DNA of 64,000 nt, from contig JAQFVV010000013.1 of assembly GCA_028023455.1 (NCBI GenBank), positions 9,952,411 to 10,016,410 of the forward strand, written 5' to 3'. The translations under genes and the position numbers were made by a program. Source of the stretch: Epiperipatus broadwayi (Eukaryota > Onychophora > Udeonychophora > Euonychophora > Peripatidae). Below, piece by piece: positions 61,488 through 64,000 of the stretch (its first letter is position 1; each line of letters starts with the position of its first letter). The notes below the pieces were generated by a model. The model was given only the letters and a program-made list of their open reading frames with translations. It did not search any database and had not been told where the DNA came from.

Positions 61488-64000
61488 GTATAGCAAGAGT
61501 TCCTATTGTGGTCAATATCAATCTTCTGGGGTCGATTTGAACTTTCTAGGGGTCAATAGTTTCAATAAAAAAATTTGGGGTCAACAACAGCAAAAATAGA
61601 GTCCCTTATTATTGCTATATGTTTGTTACTTCAAAATATCTATGATTCTAATAGGTATCTAATTAAGAAGTAAAATAATTAAAAAAACACTTTTTTGATA
61701 AAAACACTATTACATATCAAACTTGTGAATGAAAAGGTAAAACATTAGAATCACACATAAAAATGCATGAAAATACATGTAGCACAAACATGTCTGTGCA
61801 TTGTCTTATTAAATGTACCAAAGCAAGTGTGATCATAAAAAATTGTCACATATCTGCACTTCCAGTGGAATGAAACAATATTTGATATTAGCATAATCTA
61901 TCAACCTTGTGTGATTATGCTTTCATAAAAACACTAAAAATTGGTTCATTTGATGTGACATATACTTATTTATGATTTGAACTTTGAATATAATTATTTA
62001 GTAAGGAGCAGTACAATAAAAAAATCAGAGGACAAAGTTTAAACAAAAATCTTCTGTTTCAAGTAAGTACATTCTTTATTGTTTTTTTTTATCACAGGGG
62101 CTATTGAAATTGCTTGTTAATAAAAGTTTTTTTTTTATTTCTTATGCTAATAACATAACTGAACCAAAAAAGAAATGTAGCCAGTAGAGCTTGGACTATT
62201 TGAAACTGGGGTTTGTCATGGTCATTTTCAAACAAACATTACCCAATGTGCCTCATATGCAAAACAAACTTTAGTAATGATGCTATTAAACCATCAAAAC
62301 TAGCAGATCACTTTATCAGAATTCACCCTGACAAAAAAGTAAAAGATTTGTCATACTTTTAATCACTTAAAAATAAAATTATGATAGACAGTATGTTTAT
62401 TTCATCATTGAAGCAAAAATGATGATGTCTTAATGGCAGCATACAACATATTCCTACTCATTATGTTTGGTGAACCACACATCAAAGGGGAGAAAACATT
62501 CCATTCTACAAATCTGCACATGATATTATAAAAAGAATTTCTTTGAGCAATAACATAGTTCAAAGATGTATTGGCAAAATGAATAATGATATGGGAAAAT
62601 GTTTGTATAATCATTTGCAAAAAAAACATTTCCCCCTTCAATTGGATGAGTCAACATTATCCAGTAATGAAGTTTTATTGCTGGTGTATGATCACTTTAT
62701 TTAAAATCAGGAAGTGCATGAAGAAATGTTTTTGCTAGAACTTTAGAAACTGTCACCAGAGGCAAATTAATTTTTAATTTAATGGAGCTATTTTTCAGGT
62801 AAAACGTGATTCTATTGACAAATATAATATGTGCTGTGATGGAACACCAGCTATGGTTGGTTGTTATCACAGATTTATAATATATCTAAAACAATACATA
62901 CCTGAAGTGCTTGCAATTCACTGCATAATCCATAGGCAACCTTTAGTAGCTCTAAGTACTTTAGCAACAAATTGCATCAATTGTTTCAATTTGTTATAAC
63001 AGCTGTGAATAAAATTCAAAGTAATTCTATGAATATAAACTGTTAGCTCAATTATGTGAGGAAAGTGATGAAGATTTCTATCGATTGATTCTCCATACCA
63101 AAGTCCACTGGTTTTCAAAAAAATTATATTTGGTAAGATTTTTTGCATTTTTCCAATCTGTTTTAGAGTTTTTGGAAGATGAGGATTCCAGTTTGAAAGA
63201 AAATTTATTTAAGAGTAAAACATATTGCTGCTTTAACCAACTTATTTGGCAAATTTAATGATGTTAATTTATAACTGCAAGAAGATAATTTGAATCTCTT
63301 CAAAGCAAAATTGATCATATCAGCTTTTATTGCCAGATTAAAGTTTTTAAGCAAAATATTGCAAAATCTGAGCTTTCCCAGTTCCCCAACTTATTTAAGA
63401 TAGATACAATTCAAGAAAAAAAGATTTTGCTGTATGTGGACCACTTGGAGGCTCTTCGCTTAGATTTCAAAACTAGGTTCAAAGATATTCTATCATTGAA
63501 ATTACTAGACTGGATAATAAATCCATATGCTACTGGTTCAGAACCAAATATAATTTTGCAAGATAAGCTGATAACCCTTACCATGAATGAGGATCTCAAG
63601 ATACAATTTAAACAGGGTTATCAAAAGTTTTGGCTGCAATAAGATATTCCACTTTTGTACCCAGCTCTATGGACTGTTGTACAAAAGTATTTTCTGGAAT
63701 TTCCATCATCATATCTCATAGAGAGAGACTTCAATATAGTTTTAAATCTACTTCAGAACAAACATTGATTACATGAACATGGAGATCTGGAAATGCAACT
63801 CAGTAATTTAAAACCGGACATAGATAAATTATTGACAGATCACCATATGCACCCATCTTCATTAAATCCAGTTTTCCAAGCAGTTTTATTTCACATTCTT
63901 ATTTTTATAATTCTAATTAATCTTTCATTGTTGTGATTTTGTTGATGTTTAATTCTGTCTAAATTTGTTGATTTTTTTCACTTCATTTTTATATTTAATA
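61488..64000 (+). mobile_element. Autonomous-type hAT element, decayed, runs off the right edge
   Basis: The left end near 61488 (caggtatagcaagagttcc) begins with CAG as in hAT termini. It is followed by a subterminal region with gggtcgatttgaa and ggggtca motifs, then the transposase remnant at 62160-63880. The right terminus lies beyond the window, so the TIR pair and TSD cannot be checked. Confidence 0.6.
62160..63880 (+). pseudogene. hAT transposase pseudogene (ZBED5/SCAND3-like family)
   Basis: Parts in family order: a BED zinc finger CLICKTNFSN...LADHFIRIHPDKK (62249-62335; C-x2-C...H-x4-H intact); FQLDESTLSSNEVLLLVYDH at about 62640-62695 with the first catalytic Asp; CCDGTPAMVG at about 62834-62865 with the second Asp; AIHCIIHRQPLVALSTL at about 62915-62965; an open stretch 63427-63642 with DWIINPYATG; and the C-terminal dimerisation region FPSSYLIERDFNIVLNLL near 63700-63750 with the catalytic Glu at 63721-63723, followed by GDLEMQLSNLKPDIDKLL and HHMHPS. 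Several frameshifts and stops separate these blocks. Relatives of this lineage are often domesticated in animals, but the breaks argue against that here. Confidence 0.85.

Overview
The window looks like an AT-rich (about three-quarters A+T by eye) invertebrate animal nuclear genome, but I cannot name a taxon. The support is eukaryote-specific: RTE-type LINE remnants, Ty3/gypsy LTR elements, hAT DNA transposons, tRNA-derived SINEs with poly(A) tails and target-site duplications (TSDs), long palindromic fold-back elements and long (AT)n microsatellites. I see no intact host protein gene, rRNA, functional tRNA, CRISPR array or operon. The longest open frames are short and almost all lie inside repeats, so this is a gene desert or the inside of a very large intron or intergenic interval built from transposon debris.

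Layout. 0.5-10 kb: a diverged palindrome (566-1167), a minus-strand RTE remnant (1.3-3.9 kb), a minimal tRNA-SINE (4.2 kb), a 560-bp palindrome (4.6-5.16 kb), a plus-strand RTE 3' end with a (TGAA)n tail (6.0-7.1 kb), another palindrome (8.5-8.9 kb), and a SINE head joined to a hairpin body and bracketed by a 13-bp direct repeat (9.8-10.1 kb). 12.3 kb: a relic of a second SINE family. 15.3-16.3 kb: a composite palindromic repeat with a SINE inserted in one arm. 17.3-28.9 kb: one decayed minus-strand Ty3/gypsy element. Its 3' LTR (left) is split by a 3.7-kb fold-back element, its integrase is split by a 200-bp hairpin element, and its 5' LTR is at 27.9-28.9 kb.

29-46.7 kb: a near-perfect 390-bp palindrome (29.8-30.1 kb), a third RTE copy (31.6-32.7 kb), a small palindrome (33.0-33.2 kb), SINE copies (34.7-35.3 kb), a gypsy tail fragment (36 kb), a second composite palindrome (40.1-41.3 kb), a 33-bp minisatellite invaded by a 402-bp hAT MITE with an 8-bp TSD (41.4-42.5 kb), and a second gypsy RNase H-integrase remnant (44.9-46.6 kb). 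47-64 kb: long (AT)n tracts, seven more palindromic or composite repeats (51.6, 52.2, 52.8, 53.5, 54.6-56.1, 57.0-57.5 and 59.6 kb), tandem duplications, and a decayed hAT transposase gene that runs to the right edge (61.5-64 kb).

The most notable theme is the density of long inverted repeats, about 16 to 17 separate ones in 64 kb. At least two of them carry tRNA-like A/B-box sequences in their arms. They may be mobilised as non-autonomous elements and, if transcribed, would give long hairpin RNA. All coding remnants are broken by stops and frameshifts, so nothing here should be read as an active protein gene.
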